Assembly (NCBI GenBank): GCA_030737835.1
Contig: JAUJYN010000045.1
Location: 582,905-646,904 of the forward strand
Length of the DNA: 64,000 nucleotides
DNA from: Acorus gramineus
Lineage: Eukaryota; Streptophyta; Magnoliopsida; Acorales; Acoraceae
Direction: 5' to 3'
A program made the translations under genes and the position numbers. Below are positions 1 through 11,900 of the stretch, in pieces (position 1 is the stretch's first letter; the number at the start of each line of letters is the position of its first letter). The notes beneath the pieces were generated by a model. The model ran no database searches, was not told the origin of the DNA, and saw only the letters and a list, made by a program, of their open reading frames with translations.

Positions 1-3000
1 GATGGATGACAGATACGAGGGCCACTTGAAGTTGTCTATAACGAACTGGTAACGGCGGTTGAACCCAACGACAACGCCGAGAAGCTGAAGCTCGGTTTTG
101 TAGCTGAGGATCTCGTCCCCGTAGTGTTCGACGTCGACAAACGGGAGATGGCTTATGATTGATGCGGCGGCCCATTCAGAATCGCGAAGTATGGACCCAG
201 CCGGAGTGCTCGTCCCCGCAATGGTCCTCAACCAGCGTCCCGACATCACGCTCTTAACGAATTCTTCGGTCGGGAGGTACTTCTCCCTCAGGAACCTCAT
301 GAACATCAGCATTGAAAACACATTTCCTCGGGTCAGGTTGTGGGTTGATGCGAGAGACATGAAATGCTTGCCAATGAACCGACACGCCTCCCCGAACTCG
401 AACATGACTCCGATCACCTTCAGCTCTTCTTTGTACCCTTGGATGCGTTCCCCGTAGAACTCTAGATCGATCAGAGGAATATCAACAAGTAGTGACCCCA
501 TCTGAAGCAGAGACCCCCAGTCCGAAGATGGCAAGAATGAATCCGACGGGGATCGATAACCCGCTGATGTCTTGACCCAACACCCATCTCTTATGCACAC
601 CTTGAATCCCTCGGGCATGCGCGTGCCTCTGTCTCTGAGGTTGTGAATCCATTCGAGGAGTAGAAGTGCGTTCTCGCACGTCAGAGGGGAAGCCACTGTG
701 GGAAATGCGGCATTGGGAGGGGATATGTGCGGGACGTCAGAAGCTCCGACGTGGGTCCGCATGAAACTCAGTAGGTGATTCTGCGGCGTCTGAATCCCGG
801 CGTAAGTACCGGCTAAACCGTAATTCCCCGAAAGCTCGACGAAGCCCTGCCCCCTCCACGGGTCCGAACCCAACAACCCAATCCACTGGCTCCCTTTCGC
901 GGGGACTAACGCGCTGCTCCAATTGCGCACCACGCCCCCGTAGTTGTCCACGAGCGGCATGGAACTGCAAAGCGCGCTGACCTCTTCGTCCGTCATGCAC
1001 TTCTTCGCGTGCGAGTGGTACAAGAAGTGCGCGAAGCCGATCACCGAGTTCTCGTTGTCCAGCGACTTCGCGCAGAGGTCTGCGTACGAGTACAAGCTGA
1101 TGGTCGTGACGGACATGTACTGCCTCAGCCACTCCATCAACGACGCGGACTGTGAGAACCCCTTCAGAGCCAATTGGGTGTCGTGCGGCACGAAGAAGCA
1201 ACCCGCGCGACATCCGAATTCGTGGTTCCAATTGATGAGCCATTTCACGTGACAGGACAAGCGCACCTTCTCGTATCCCTGCATTGCCCTCTCCGTGCTG
1301 ATGAGCGACACCTTCCCGTCGCGGTCGAGTACTTCAAGAGAGGCAGGGATCTCGCGCTGGTGGAGTTGAAGCGACCGCTCCAGTTCTCGGCGAAGAAATA
1401 GAGGATCCGCATGTAGAGATCCTCGGAGACTCCCATCACGAGATTCGAACCCGCGACACACTTGGCGTACCAATCGTCATCGACGTACTTCACGCCCAGG
1501 AAGTTCAAGACGTCGTCGTACTCGCTCGCATCAAACGCGGAACTCAAAATGTAGGTCCCGTGGGACGAAAGATCCTCCAACCCCACCCCTTCCTTCCGCG
1601 CGTCGGCCAAGATGGCCCAAAAAGCCGGCATCAGCCTCCGGACTTCGCCAGGCTTGCAGAAGATCCTCTGATTCGTGTAGGACTCGCAAGGGATGAAATT
1701 CTCCACCACCACCTTCTCCCTTATCGCCATCCGCACCGAGTCGAGCTCTGGATAGGCCGAGCTCTTCACAGGCAAGAACTTGAAATAGGGAGGCAAAGCA
1801 AAATCTGGCGCGGATTGCGACGTCTTCAGCATCGACTCGAACGCGCTGACGAACGCCGAAGCAACACAGCTTAGTATTCCTTTGTTCCACTTGTTGTCAA
1901 GCAGGATCGTCTCTCGTGAAGAGGCCAAAACGAAATCCGCTTGGATGATAAAGGGGAAGCCGGTGACCATCTCTGTCGGGAGGAATGCGTAGACCCCTGG
2001 AGACCGGTCGAGCCTCTGACCCTGCGAGAACGCGAGAGTGATCGCCCACTCTTCAACTTCCTTCCTCCTCTCGACCTCACTGTCTACCCTCACCGGGAAC
2101 TTCTGCTTCCACATGTAATAATCGCAGTCCCTCTCACGACCTCCGCTTTTGCTTTCATCTGCGGCTAGGTGGAGAGTGTAGGACTCCGCACTGATGTTCT
2201 TCCGTGTTTGGAAATCCGTCTCACTCGATATGGAGATTGCATTCACCGTGTTGAGTCTCGGGTCCTCATTGTCTTCGCGAACGGAGAGACGCTTGATCTT
2301 GGTGAGGAAGAGGAGGACTTCGGGGTGGACGGTTGAGAGTTGGTGTTTTACGGCGGAGACTTTGTCGGATTTCAATGGGAGGATGATTGTTGTGGTGGGG
2401 AGGGGTTTGGAACGGCCGTATATTTTTTGGACGTCGGAGAGGGTAGGATTGTTGTCGACCCATTCGGGGACGATGTAGCCAAGGTTGCAGTCCGGCGTAG
2501 GGGATTCATTGAACCGGATTTGGTAGTTGTTGCTGAATATGTGAGGTTGGCTTGTTATGAGGAAGACACTCTTGAAACCAATGCCTGTTGAAGAAACAGA
2601 GTTTGATTTGTTTGTTAGGATGATAATAGATTTTGATACAAATGAAATTAAAGAGAGGACTGGTATGTGATTTTGCTTTAAAAAAGATAAAGATTTCTTT
2701 CATCAGAATCATATTCCAATAGTTAAAAAGTGTCAGTCTCGCAACTTTTTACAAATATATTTGACCTTTTGTTGGACAATGTCATGACAGTTTGTGTGCA
2801 GCTGCAGCTGCAGCTCTACGCCTCTATGCAGTCTCCCTTCAAATACATAGTTTACACTCATTTTTTTTTAACAAAAATATATATTCAAATATTCAAATCT
2901 ATTATTGTATTTTTTTAAAAAATAAAAAAAATTATAACCACATATAGTATGATGAAATTCATACACTAAAGATTACACACTATATGTCACGTTATAGACT

Positions 3001-6000
3001 TATAGCATCGTATAGAGATACAAACAGAGATGCAAAACATACCGCTATGTATCAACACTTTTTGTTAAAATATATGCTGCATATAGCTTTATAAAAAAAT
3101 AAATGAGTTTGGATATATTTAAAGGGGAAATTAAATTTTCTCTGATTTGCTTGCTAGATGTGAACTAGGCTGAGCATAGTTTTGTGTATGGAAGAAATTG
3201 AAGAGTTTTTTTTTTAAATTTTTTACCACAAATAAAATTAAGATTGATTTTGGATACATGATTTTGCATAAAAAATTCTTGGGAAAATTAATTGGGGTCG
3301 CTGTGATCACCCACGATTTATTTTTAAGTCCGTAGAAGTTTTCAAGGTTTTTTTATGTCTCCAAAGCGATGAAAAATTATCTTTAGGTCATTGAAAACAG
3401 ATGTTGTTAATATGTCTGTCAGAAATACCGAAAATTCTCATCGCCGCCTGTTAACATTTTACGAATGTTAACAATATACTGAGAAGTATTAACAGTATAC
3501 TATAAATACTTAAAAATGTAATGGGGAGTATTAACAATGTACTAAAAAATTGGTCAGTGGGTATTTACAGTGTGTTGATGGGCACAGTAATTACATCTGG
3601 TTTGAGAGATCTAAAGATAATTTTTCACAGTCTCATAGACTAATAAAAAACTTAAAAAATTATAGGGACCTAAAAATAATTCACTGGTGACCACATGAAC
3701 CCCTAATTAATTTTTTCAAAATTCTTTCATCACATATTCCAATAATTAAAGAATAATATTATATACAAAAAAATTTCAATCCCTTTTCGTTACATGAGTA
3801 TGTGACACTAAATATATGAGATTGGAAAAAGACTATGTGCAACAATGCTCATAATTAAAAGTGTTTGTTTTGAAGATTTTTAAAAATATATGAAGTTTAT
3901 CGAGCAATGTTATGAGAGTCTCATGTACAACTCTACATGCAGTCTTCACATGTTGCTTTATGTAAAAAAAAATGATTGTATATAGCTCTTTTGGAAAAGA
4001 GAAAATGGATATATTTCTCCTTTTATATATATACTTCAATTAATTTAAATACCAAATTTTATAAAATAAAAAATTAAATGTATTGTCATCCGACGAAGCA
4101 TATAAATTGGGACTGCACATGTTATATATAAAAATGAGGTGTCACAACGTAATTTTGGATTTCATGTACAAATGATGCATGGCCCCATTATTTTTATTAA
4201 AAAAAACACATAAAATTAAATATTTTTTAAAGTAGAAGAAGAGAAAAACAGATTCGTGGAAATATCAAGTTTCCAGGAATCATTTTAAAAGACCACTTTA
4301 AATTATTGTGAAGTTTGTTGGAATATCTTTTCACAGCATTAAATAGAAACCTATATGTTAATTTCTCTATTGAATTCATGTAAATCAACCCTTTGAATCT
4401 GTACTGAAGAAAAACCATCTCCTTTTATCAAATACCAACCAAGGCTGACTCTATGATCATCCGAAAATGATGGGACCCCAAGCTAATATTTATTGTGATA
4501 TTCTTAAATTATACATAACACAAAAAATATTTAAGATTGTTTGAAATTTATTTTTTTATTTTTCTACATAATTGACAATTCCTAAAAAGGATCCAATAAA
4601 ACATAAAAATAACAAAAACCAAAAAACTAAGTGAAAAATACATATAGCCCCCTGAGAGTTCACTAATATCCATATCCCCCTTGCTTTTTTTTTTTTTTTT
4701 TTTGAAAATCCGTATAACCCTGATTGTTTGGGTTATATTGATAACCCCCCCCCCCCTACCATTAGCATCTTGAAAATGGGGGTGTGGTTTGCAACACACG
4801 TGGTTAAATTACATGTTTATCCTAGTCCCTTTTACCCGTGCCTAAGGAAAAAAAATACATATAACCCATTTAAAATTTACGAATATCTATATTAACCTCT
4901 CATTTTTCTAAAATCCATATAATCCTCTATATTTTCTCATGAATAAATATTTAGACACCTGAGTTAATTTTTTTTGTCAAATTTTAATAAATATTCTAAG
5001 TATATTCTATCAATTTAAAGGTACTGTAAATGCATTTATTCAAATAACTTCATAAGAATAAAAAAAATCAATATAATTCATCTAAATGACCAAGATGCCC
5101 TCCATAAAAAACTACTCTATTGTGTTTCTTCTTCAATGTGTTAATAAATTATTGTATATTATTAGGTTAACAATACACAAGTTTTAACTAGATAACGGTA
5201 GATGGTGATGAATTAACCGCACAATTTCAAGGGGGTTATATGGATATTTAGAAAAATAAAAGGTCAATAGGTATATTCAGTTATTCATAATCTTTCAAGG
5301 GGTTATATGCATATATATTTTTGAGGTGACGTTAAGTAACAGAATATTCCATAAATCTTCTTTCTAAATTGACGAAAATTTAATTCATGGTTTTTTTTTG
5401 CTTAATTAAGGAAATTTTTAAAGGATTATATGAATTTTCTAAAAAAAAAAAGGGGAGACATGAATATTAGCGAACATTTTTCCCTAAAAATAATTGATTT
5501 GTTTGAAAAACAAAAAATTAAACTGTACATAAAAACAGAAGAAAAAAAAAAACAATATAACCTAGTAAGATTTTTTTATGTAAATAAAAAATAAACAATA
5601 TAAAATCAAAATAAAATAATTCAAAAACAAAATAAAAATCCAACAAAAAGTAGAATAAAACAAGATTTTAGAATCCTCTGCATTTGGGGCAGGGTCGGCC
5701 GTATTATCAACAAACAAAGACAGGGGAACCAAAAAACACTAAAATGCTCATGAAGATCACATAATAATTCTAAACAATTAACATAAGCAAAATCTAATAA
5801 CAACCATACAACTTGCCTTTCTCTCCAATATAGCCGCGTTGTCTGTTGCCCTTTTTGGTGGATCGCCCGACACCACAGATGGAGTCGATGTTCTTAGGGG
5901 AGAAGCCCTTCTCATTGTTGAAAATCAAAAGCGTCATCAGAGCTCCCGTTGAAGTTATGTCTTTGGAAGTGATGACGAACTCCAGCGATGGGTCTACACC

Positions 6001-6304
6001 TGGAGGGTACTCATTGTCCTCCGCATTCTGTGTAACAATGAAACATAAACTCACCTCATCAGCTTTGAGAGAATTGTCATAGTTCATTATGAATACAATA
6101 TTTTGTGTGTGTGTGTGTGTGTGTGTGAGAGTGAGAGAGAGAGAGAGAGACCTGAATGAGCTCCATCAAGAAGTGAACGTCCTTCGTATAAAGTTCAGCG
6201 GAGAGGTTTTTCACAGCCTGATGTAAGTCCTCAGTCAGCATATTTGGGTCCCCTCCTATGGAGAATTTCTTCCTCCTAATTTCCTCTATGTGCTCCTTCT
6301 CCAT
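1..6304 (-). CDS. NO VEIN/sacsin-like HSP90-type (GHKL) ATPase-domain protein, N-terminal part, off the left edge
   Basis: Three coding exons are visible: 6304-6152, 6027-5817 and 2584 to beyond position 1. Exon 1 starts MEKEHIEEIRRKKFSIGG and reaches HFLMELIQ; exon 2 opens with NAEDNEY, so together they give the GHKL/HSP90 N-box; exon 3 begins in the G-box GIGFKSVFL. The rest matches my memory of plant NOV-like proteins such as Arabidopsis At3g48770 (about 1,900 residues), so the C-terminal part lies outside the window. The family is nuclear or cytosolic and linked in Arabidopsis to vein patterning and auxin-dependent cell specification; that role is known for NOV, only inferred here. Intron 1 (6151-6028) is GT-AG and carries GA and GT microsatellites; intron 2 (5816-2585) reads GC-AG. 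Exon 3 is open except for a one-base frame change near 1310-1345: the frame entering from the 5' side stops soon after, while a second frame from about 1330 to 1 is fully open and family-like. Either a real mutation or a base error. Confidence 0.85.
3281..3717. mobile_element. MULE-type MITE, 437 bp, with 9-bp target duplication
   Basis: The ends are inverted copies of each other: left begins GGGAAAATTAATTGGGG, and the right end read in reverse begins GAAAAAATTAATTAGGGG, with similarity for about 120 bp inward. Both sides are flanked by AAAATTCTT (3272-3280 and 3718-3726), a perfect 9-bp duplication typical of Mutator-like elements. The core has repeated motifs of the type GTATTAACAGTATAC. 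It lies inside intron 2 of the NOV-like gene. Its ends and internal motif resemble the larger element at 26720-29511. No coding capacity is seen. Confidence 0.8.
4630..5485. mobile_element. Probable MITE with imperfect long inverted ends
   Basis: The left arm (about 4630-4735) and the right arm read in reverse (about 5485-5390) share the series GAAAAAT, GTTCnCTAATATnCAT, a C-rich run, a T-run and GAAAATnCnTATAA; the left arm has about 18 extra bases. Inside, motifs like GGGGTTATATG recur in both orientations. No convincing target duplication was found, so the boundaries are approximate. A C13-14 run sits at 4745-4758. It lies in intron 2 of the NOV-like gene. Confidence 0.5.
6102..6150. repeat. 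Compound (GT)n-(GA)n microsatellite in intron 1 of the NOV-like gene
   Basis: A GT run of about 13 units is followed by a GA run of about 12 units and directly abuts the intron 1 donor on the minus strand. Its length could affect the 124-bp intron. Confidence 0.9.
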
Positions 6305-6520
6305 CTTTCGATTCTCTCTCCAAACTCTTAATCCTCACCAAAAACACAACACAAACACAAACCACTCACAAAACCAAACTTAAGAAAGCTCAGAAGTCAG
6401 AACACTTGCATGCATATGCCACTATCAATCCACAACACACACACTCTGAAAAACCAACTTATAAATGAGGCCAAGAATACTTGCATGCCAAGCAAGAGAG
6501 AGAGAGAGAGAGAGGGCGGT

Positions 6521-6612
6521 CCCCACCAAGTCGACGATCCTTCCTTTCTTTTGGTTCTCTTTGCTTCCCCACCAAGTCGACGATCCTTCCTTTCTTTTGG
6601 TTCTCTTTGCTT
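6521..6612. repeat. Perfect 46-bp tandem duplication upstream of the NOV-like gene
   Basis: A block beginning CCCCACCAAGTCGACG occurs twice back to back (6521-6566 and 6567-6612) with no visible difference. A GA microsatellite (about 6491-6514) sits just before it. The stretch 6470-6690 as a whole has a diverged relative at 15001-15180. Confidence 0.9.
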
Positions 6613-6717
6613 TTTCCTTTCAGTTTCTTTTCGAGTACACTTGTGTTCCTGGAGAACGTGAATTCGAGTTCACTAATAATAAAAGTTGTGCTTTTTTATT
6701 GTTATTGTTTTATTTAT

Positions 6718-7244
6718 GGAAAAAATTCAAATAAACCCACGTAAACCATTCAAAATCCATGTAATCCTCTGACTTTTTCTAAAGTCTACATAACCTCTTA
6801 AAGATACCCATATAATCCAATTAATCCTTTGAGTTCAACTTCTGTTAACAGATAAAGAATATTAATAAAATATTATATTTGGTTAATCTTGGTTGAAAAC
6901 ACAATATATTAAAAACCTCATTCAATTTGTTAAAAATATAGAATGCTCTCTGTAAATGATGATTTTATACCATTTGAATAGATTATAAAACTTTAGCTAT
7001 CTAGAATGATAAAATTGTCATTTATAGAAAAATTTTCATATTTTTAATACATTGCAGAGGATATTTGGTATACTATGTTTCAGTCAGGATTCACAAAATA
7101 TTCCTCTCATTTGCCAACAGAAATTTAACTCAGATGGCTATTTAGATATACATGGGTGCTTTCAAGGGTTATATAAAGCTCAGAAAAAGTTAGGGGGTTA
7201 TATGCATTTCAAGCAGTTTACAAGGGGTTATATGAATTTTTTCC
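6718..7244. mobile_element. MULE-like MITE, 527 bp
   Basis: Inverted ends of about 85 bp: left starts GGAAAAAATTCAAATAA, and the right end in reverse starts GGAAAAAATTCATATAA. Flanks TTTATTTAT (6709-6717) and GTTATTTAC (7245-7253) agree at 7 of 9 positions, an aged 9-bp duplication. The motif AGGGGTTATATGNAT recurs inside and also in the 4630-5485 element, so the two are probably one family. No protein is encoded. It sits upstream of the NOV-like start codon. Confidence 0.7.
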
Positions 7245-8605
7245 GTTATTTACATGGGAGGGCGTGTGAATACGTGATTGGGTTGATTATGAAAACCGAA
7301 AGACTCGATGAATTATTGATATGCAGTTTTTCTTTATCAGATTCCTAGATATCTTTTTCGTTTCAATTCTACGTTTCGGTGTGCATGGGAAAGGAGAGAG
7401 AGATTCTCCCGAGGTTTAGGAATTTATTTCATTTAATTTTTTATTATTTTTTGAATTAAAACTTTAGACCTTTAATAACTAGGCGAATCAATTATAAATG
7501 GTTTGAATGTAGAGATGGAGAATAAGAGAGAAATAGCAATCAGAGGGGGACACACGAGGGCTGAGAATCGACCACACCATCTCACGAAGGTTTTCAAAAT
7601 AAAATCAATGATTTCATTTAATTTTTTGAAAGGTATTTATACCATTGTTAATAAATGAAAAGGCTTTTCTTTTACTCTAATTAAGCTCATTTTTAATCTG
7701 TATTTTTAGTCGATGAATATTTTATTTTATTATAATATTATAAATAAATGCATATATTTGGACTATTGAAAGTAGAGTTTTAAACATATTTAGATATAAT
7801 TTTGTTTATTTATTAATTTTACTGTTAGCTATGGGAATGGCTGGGAACCCAATCTTAACCTAATCAGTGTTTTTTTAAACCAGTCCGGACTAGGGATGTT
7901 AATGGATTTGCATTTGGATCAAATATCTGACATTGTGTCGTGATATTAGTTGATATATATCAATGTCAATATTTATGTAAGGATGGAATTTGGTTATGGA
8001 TATCTGTTGCATTTTATTGAAAATGAATATATATAGATCCAGATACACTTCATTGGATTCGGATATACATTTGGATATCTGGTTAAACAGATGATTACTG
8101 TTTTTAGTTTTTTCTTTTGTTTTATTTTTTGTGAAAATTAATATCAAATATGTACCTTTGTTTGCATCTTTTACTTCCTTGTGTGATATACAATTAATTA
8201 CTTTTGTATATAACACATTAAATAATAATGCTACCCACATCTTAAAACCAAGAGTTCCCATGTTAAATTATTGTTTTATATTTTTTATAACTCTTTATCC
8301 ACATTTTTTATTCACTATCAACAAAGCACAATTTTTGTAATAATTATGTTTCATAAGTAGAATAACCACTGTTATGAAATGCGGTCGACTGACCGATCCG
8401 ATTTGAAGGAAATCGGGTCATATGCGGGGAAGACCCGCACGAGAACTATCATCGCGACCTGTTCTTCTTCATCATCGATGAGCTCTTCGACCTTCCTCTT
8501 CGATCTTCTTCTTTGATTGACCGGTTCTTCATCGATGACGCCGTCCAATCTTAGCTTCTTCATCGATGCCCTCCGATCTCTCTCTGTCTCTCTATCCAAG
8601 GCCGG
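7245..8605. other. Intergenic stretch, no supported gene
   Basis: Mostly AT-rich. Around 7890-8100 there are repeated GGATTTGG/GGATAT phrases typical of degenerate dispersed plant repeats. A more GC-balanced patch at 8372-8563 holds a 63-codon minus-strand frame (starting MKKLRLDGVIDEE, rich in Arg, Lys, Asp and Glu) that I do not recognise; it could be a captured exon fragment, but nothing proves it is coding. Confidence 0.5.
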
Positions 8606-8724
8606 CCTGAGATAAGAAAATCTAGGTGGGGCCCTAGGCCAACTCATGAAATGGGACCCTATATATGTATATTGAAATTTTTGAGTGAATGTTTTAATCA
8701 TGTTAATAATAAAAAAATCAAGAC
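8606..8724. mobile_element. hAT-like transposon end fragment, interrupted by the copia element
   Basis: A phrase with GGCCGGCCTGAGAT, GGGGCCCTA and TCATGAAATGGGACCC resembles the stretch at 55205-55275. Such GGGCC-rich ends with an imperfect palindrome are common in plant hAT-like elements. The copia element at 8725 lies about 120 bp inside, and the AT-rich sequence after 11363 may be the continuation. Family assignment is inference. Confidence 0.4.
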
Positions 8725-8859
8725 TGTTACAAACAGAGAATAAAATAATGAAATCCCTAATTTTCCACTTAGGGGTTAGTCCCTTTATATATACAAAGAT
8801 CTAGGAGTTACACGTGTAATACACTACACACATTATAAGATAACACATATAATCTAACA
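8725..8859 (-). repeat. 3' LTR of the copia element
   Basis: 135 bp with TG...CA ends, about 97% identical to the right-hand LTR at 11229-11363. Confidence 0.92.
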
Positions 8860-8872
8860 GCCCTCCTCAAAC

Positions 8873-10345
8873 TCACGGTGGATCATACAAAGTGAGTTTG
8901 CGAATAAGAAACTGAAATCGAGGAACTGGATGTGACTTCGTAAAGAAATCAGCAAGCTGCTCAGCAGAGGAGATATGCGGAAGCGATAATGTCTCTACAA
9001 GAAAGTGCTGACGAACGAAGTGACAATCGATCTCAATGTGTTTGGTCCTCTCATGAAAGACCGGATTGCTAGCAATCTGAATAGCAGACCGGTTATCACA
9101 GTGAAGAGGAGTAGGACCAGTCATAGTAACTCCTAGATCCACCAAGAGACGTCTGAGATGAACAATCTCCTTGGTGGTGATAGCCATGGCTCGATATTCA
9201 GCCTCAGTGCTGGAAAGAGAAACAACCTCCTGTTTCTTGCTGCGCCAAGAGATGATAGAATCTCCGAGAAATATGCAGAAACCAGTGGTGGAGCGTCTAG
9301 TCGTCGGGTCTCCAGCCCAATCAGCATCAGTGTAAGCCCTGAGAAGCAGAGTCGAAGAGGATGACAGATAGATCGATCTAGTGATAGTACCACGCAAATA
9401 TCTAAGAATTCGCATAAGAGCACCATAATGCACTGATCGAGGAGCCGAGACAAACTGACTAACAATACTGACGGCATGAGCAATGTCAGGTCTAGTGATG
9501 CAGAGATACACAAGCTGACCCACGATCTGTCTGTATCGAGTGGGATCTGAGAGGAGCTCACCATCCGTAGGACGAAGCTTCACATTAAGTTCAAGAGGAG
9601 TATCCGCACTGCGGGTATCGGAGAGGGCAGCACGCTCTAAAATGTCAGCTGTATACTTCTGTTGAGAAAGCAGAATCCCACGATCACTCTGTGCAATTTC
9701 GAGACCAAGGAAGTAGCGAAGAGTACCAAGATCTTTCATCTGAAACTGTCGACTGAGGTGATTCTTGACCCGAGTAATACCAGCGGAGTCATCGCCAGTT
9801 ATAATCATGTCGTCAACATACAGAAGAAGGATTACCCGCCCCTGCGATGAGGATCGCACAAACATAGAGTGGTCCTGATGGCTCTCAACAAAACCAGCTG
9901 TCAGAATAACACTGCGAAAACGCTCAAACCAGGCACGAGGAGCTTGTTTCAGTCCGTATATAGCCCGCCGAAGACGACAAACATGCTGAGGAGGAGTGCT
10001 GAGACCTGGAGGTGGTTGCATATAAACAACCTCAGATAAATCACCATGAAGAAAAGCATTCTTCACGTCCATCTGAAAGAGAGACCAGCGACGAACAGCA
10101 GCAACGGCGAGAAGGGTGCGAACAGTAGTCATCTGAGCAACAGGAGCAAAGGTCTCCTCATAGTCAATGCCATACTCCTGAGTGAAACCTCTAGCAACAA
10201 GACGAGCCTTATGGCGTTCAATGGAACCATCAGGGCGATGTTTGATCTTGAAAATCCACTTACAGCTGATAGGGGTAACACCATCCGGAAGGGGAACAAC
10301 ATCCCAGGTCTGTGTCTGCTCAAACGCCTCAAACTCCTCAGCCAT
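8873..10345 (-). mobile_element. copia reverse transcriptase-RNase H segment
   Basis: A 490-residue segment of the copia polyprotein. The reverse transcriptase catalytic motif YVDDMIITG is visible after FLHGDLSEVVYMQPPPG, followed by the RNase H region with DADWAGDPTTRRSTTGFC, LSSTEAEYRAMA and KHIEIDCHFVRQ. This fixes the element as Ty1/copia, in which integrase precedes reverse transcriptase. It belongs to the element at 8725-11363, not to a host gene. Confidence 0.9.
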
Positions 10346-11084
10346 GGCCTGCTGCCACTCAGGGTACTCGACTGCCTCGTGATAAGATCAGGGCTCACGG
10401 TGGACATGTATAGCTGTGAGATAGGCCTGAAATTGTGGAGAGTAGGTACTGACAGATGCAAAACCAAACTGGTCTGGTGGCCCCGAGTCGTGACTGAAGC
10501 GGGAAGGAGGGTGACGCGCACGGTGAGGATAACGAGGCAAAAGATGAGGATCCACGGCAGGAGGAGGCGCGTCAGGCGTGGGAGTCAGAGGACCAGTGGA
10601 AGTATCTTCAGTAGGGACAATAGGTGACACACTGGGAGGAGAGGGTGGGTTATCTGCAGGATTGTCAGGTTGAGACGCAGGGGTAAGAACAGACTCTAGT
10701 GCAACAGGTAGGCCAGGAAAAGGAAGAGACGTAATAGGAGAGACCTGAATAGGAGGAGAGGACGGAGTGGGTGAAGAAGAAAAATATGGAACATCCTCGA
10801 CAAAGGACACATGACGAGCGATCCAAAATCGATCTCCAACAGGATCATAGCAGCGATAACCCTTGTGTTCGAAGCTAATCCTCAAGAATACACACTTTAC
10901 TGATCGAGCGGCCAACTTGGTGCGTTGATGAGGAGGGAGAAGCACAAAACACGTACATCCAAATGTGCGAAGTCTGCTATAATCAGGGTGAGAAGAATAA
11001 AGACGCTCATGAGGAGTCATACCGGAGAGGATAGAGGAGGGGGTGATATTGATAAGATGGACACAGAGAAGAGCAACAGCGACG

Positions 11085-11165
11085 GCAAGGGCACGACGGC
11101 GACGGCAAGGGCACGACGACGACGACGACGGCAAAGGTACGACGGCAACAGCGACGGCAAAGGGT
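11085..11165. repeat. GC-rich triplet-like repeat inside the copia element
   Basis: Repeats of GACGGC, GGCAAGGGCACGAC and GACGACGAC form an imperfect triplet-phased run. It stands out in base composition from the rest of the element and its surroundings. Confidence 0.7.
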
Positions 11166-11228
11166 GAAGGATTCCAAAAAGAAAAAATTAAAAAAACTAG
11201 GGTTTTTTAATTTCTAGCTCTGATACCA

Positions 11229-11363
11229 TGTTACAAACAGAAAATAAAATAATGAAATCCTTAATTTTCCACTTAGGGGTTAGTCCTTTTATATATACAA
11301 AGATCTAGGAGTTACACATGTAATACACTACACACATTATAAGATAACACATATAATCTAACA
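11229..11363 (-). repeat. 5' LTR of the copia element
   Basis: 135 bp, TG...CA ends, next to the TGGTATCAGAGC primer-binding site and followed on the right by the target duplication AAGAC. Confidence 0.92.
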
Positions 11364-11677
11364 AAGACTAAGCAAAAATATGATAATAATGATTAAAAAT
11401 AATATATAACAAAAAAAAACTCATCAAGTTCTTTAAAAAGAAAAAAAATTACAAAAATAAGATCATTTTTTTTATAAAAAATAAATAAATCCCTATAAAA
11501 CAGATACTAAGAATATATTAAATATATAAAGATACTGATGAGATTTTTTAAAAATCACAAGAAAAATAATTTTCATAATGAAGTCAACAAAGATTACATT
11601 TTCAAATAAACTTATAAATTTAAATTTTAAAATAAATAGGAAGACATATTCAAGTTATTTAAAAAAAAATTAATTTT

Positions 11678-11900
11678 AGAGTGTTGTTACACATAATTTT
11701 TATTCCAGCCTCAATTCCAGTACCATATGCGTCGATAGAAAAATATCAGAGCTTATATTTACCTTAGCAATGCATATATGCTATTTATTAGAGTATATGC
11801 TTCACTTATTGTAAAAATATGTATTTTATTAGATGATGTATACTATTTTAAAAATATTCAAAATACTTTTAAATTGAATTTAGGACTACAAAATAGACTG
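11678..11900 (-). mobile_element. MITE family A, copy 1
   Basis: The sequence from AGAGTGTTGTTACACA onward is, in reverse, the same as the end of the copy at 18230-18487 (shared phrases: TTCCAGTACCATATGCGTC, TTAGATGATG, and ATACTATTTTTAAAAATTC-like). Only one end is sharply defined here. The superfamily is unknown; no coding capacity. Confidence 0.6.

Larger units (their letters stand above)
8725..11363 (-). mobile_element. Short Ty1/copia LTR retrotransposon, broken
   Basis: Two 135-bp LTRs (8725-8859 and 11229-11363) start TGTTACAAACAG and end AATCTAACA. A perfect 5-bp target duplication AAGAC lies at 8720-8724 and 11364-11368. The coding sense is minus, so the 5' LTR is the right one. Next to it is a primer-binding site reading TGGTATCAGAGC, the usual copia match to initiator Met-tRNA; a purine tract GAGGAGGGC abuts the other LTR. 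Recognisable parts are an integrase C-terminal segment (about 11134-10388) and a reverse transcriptase-RNase H segment (10345-8873). No gag or protease is recognised and at 2.6 kb it is about half the usual copia length, so it is a broken copy that could only move with outside help. The LTRs differ at four of 135 positions, all transitions, suggesting roughly one million years at the commonly used rice LTR rate. Confidence 0.93.

Noticed and set aside
737-1243. 168-codon minus-strand frame and overlapping plus-strand frames at 944-1401
   Set aside because: They overlap the NOV-like coding frame in other phases; their residue make-up (Arg/Gly/His rich) is typical of antisense shadows of GC-rich coding DNA.
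7890-8100. Separate gene or tandem array based on repeated GGATTTGGAT phrases
   Set aside because: Phrases are too degenerate and irregular to define a unit or frame.
10046-10627. 193-codon plus-strand frame inside the copia element
   Set aside because: It is antisense to the reverse transcriptase and integrase segments and has no domain of its own.
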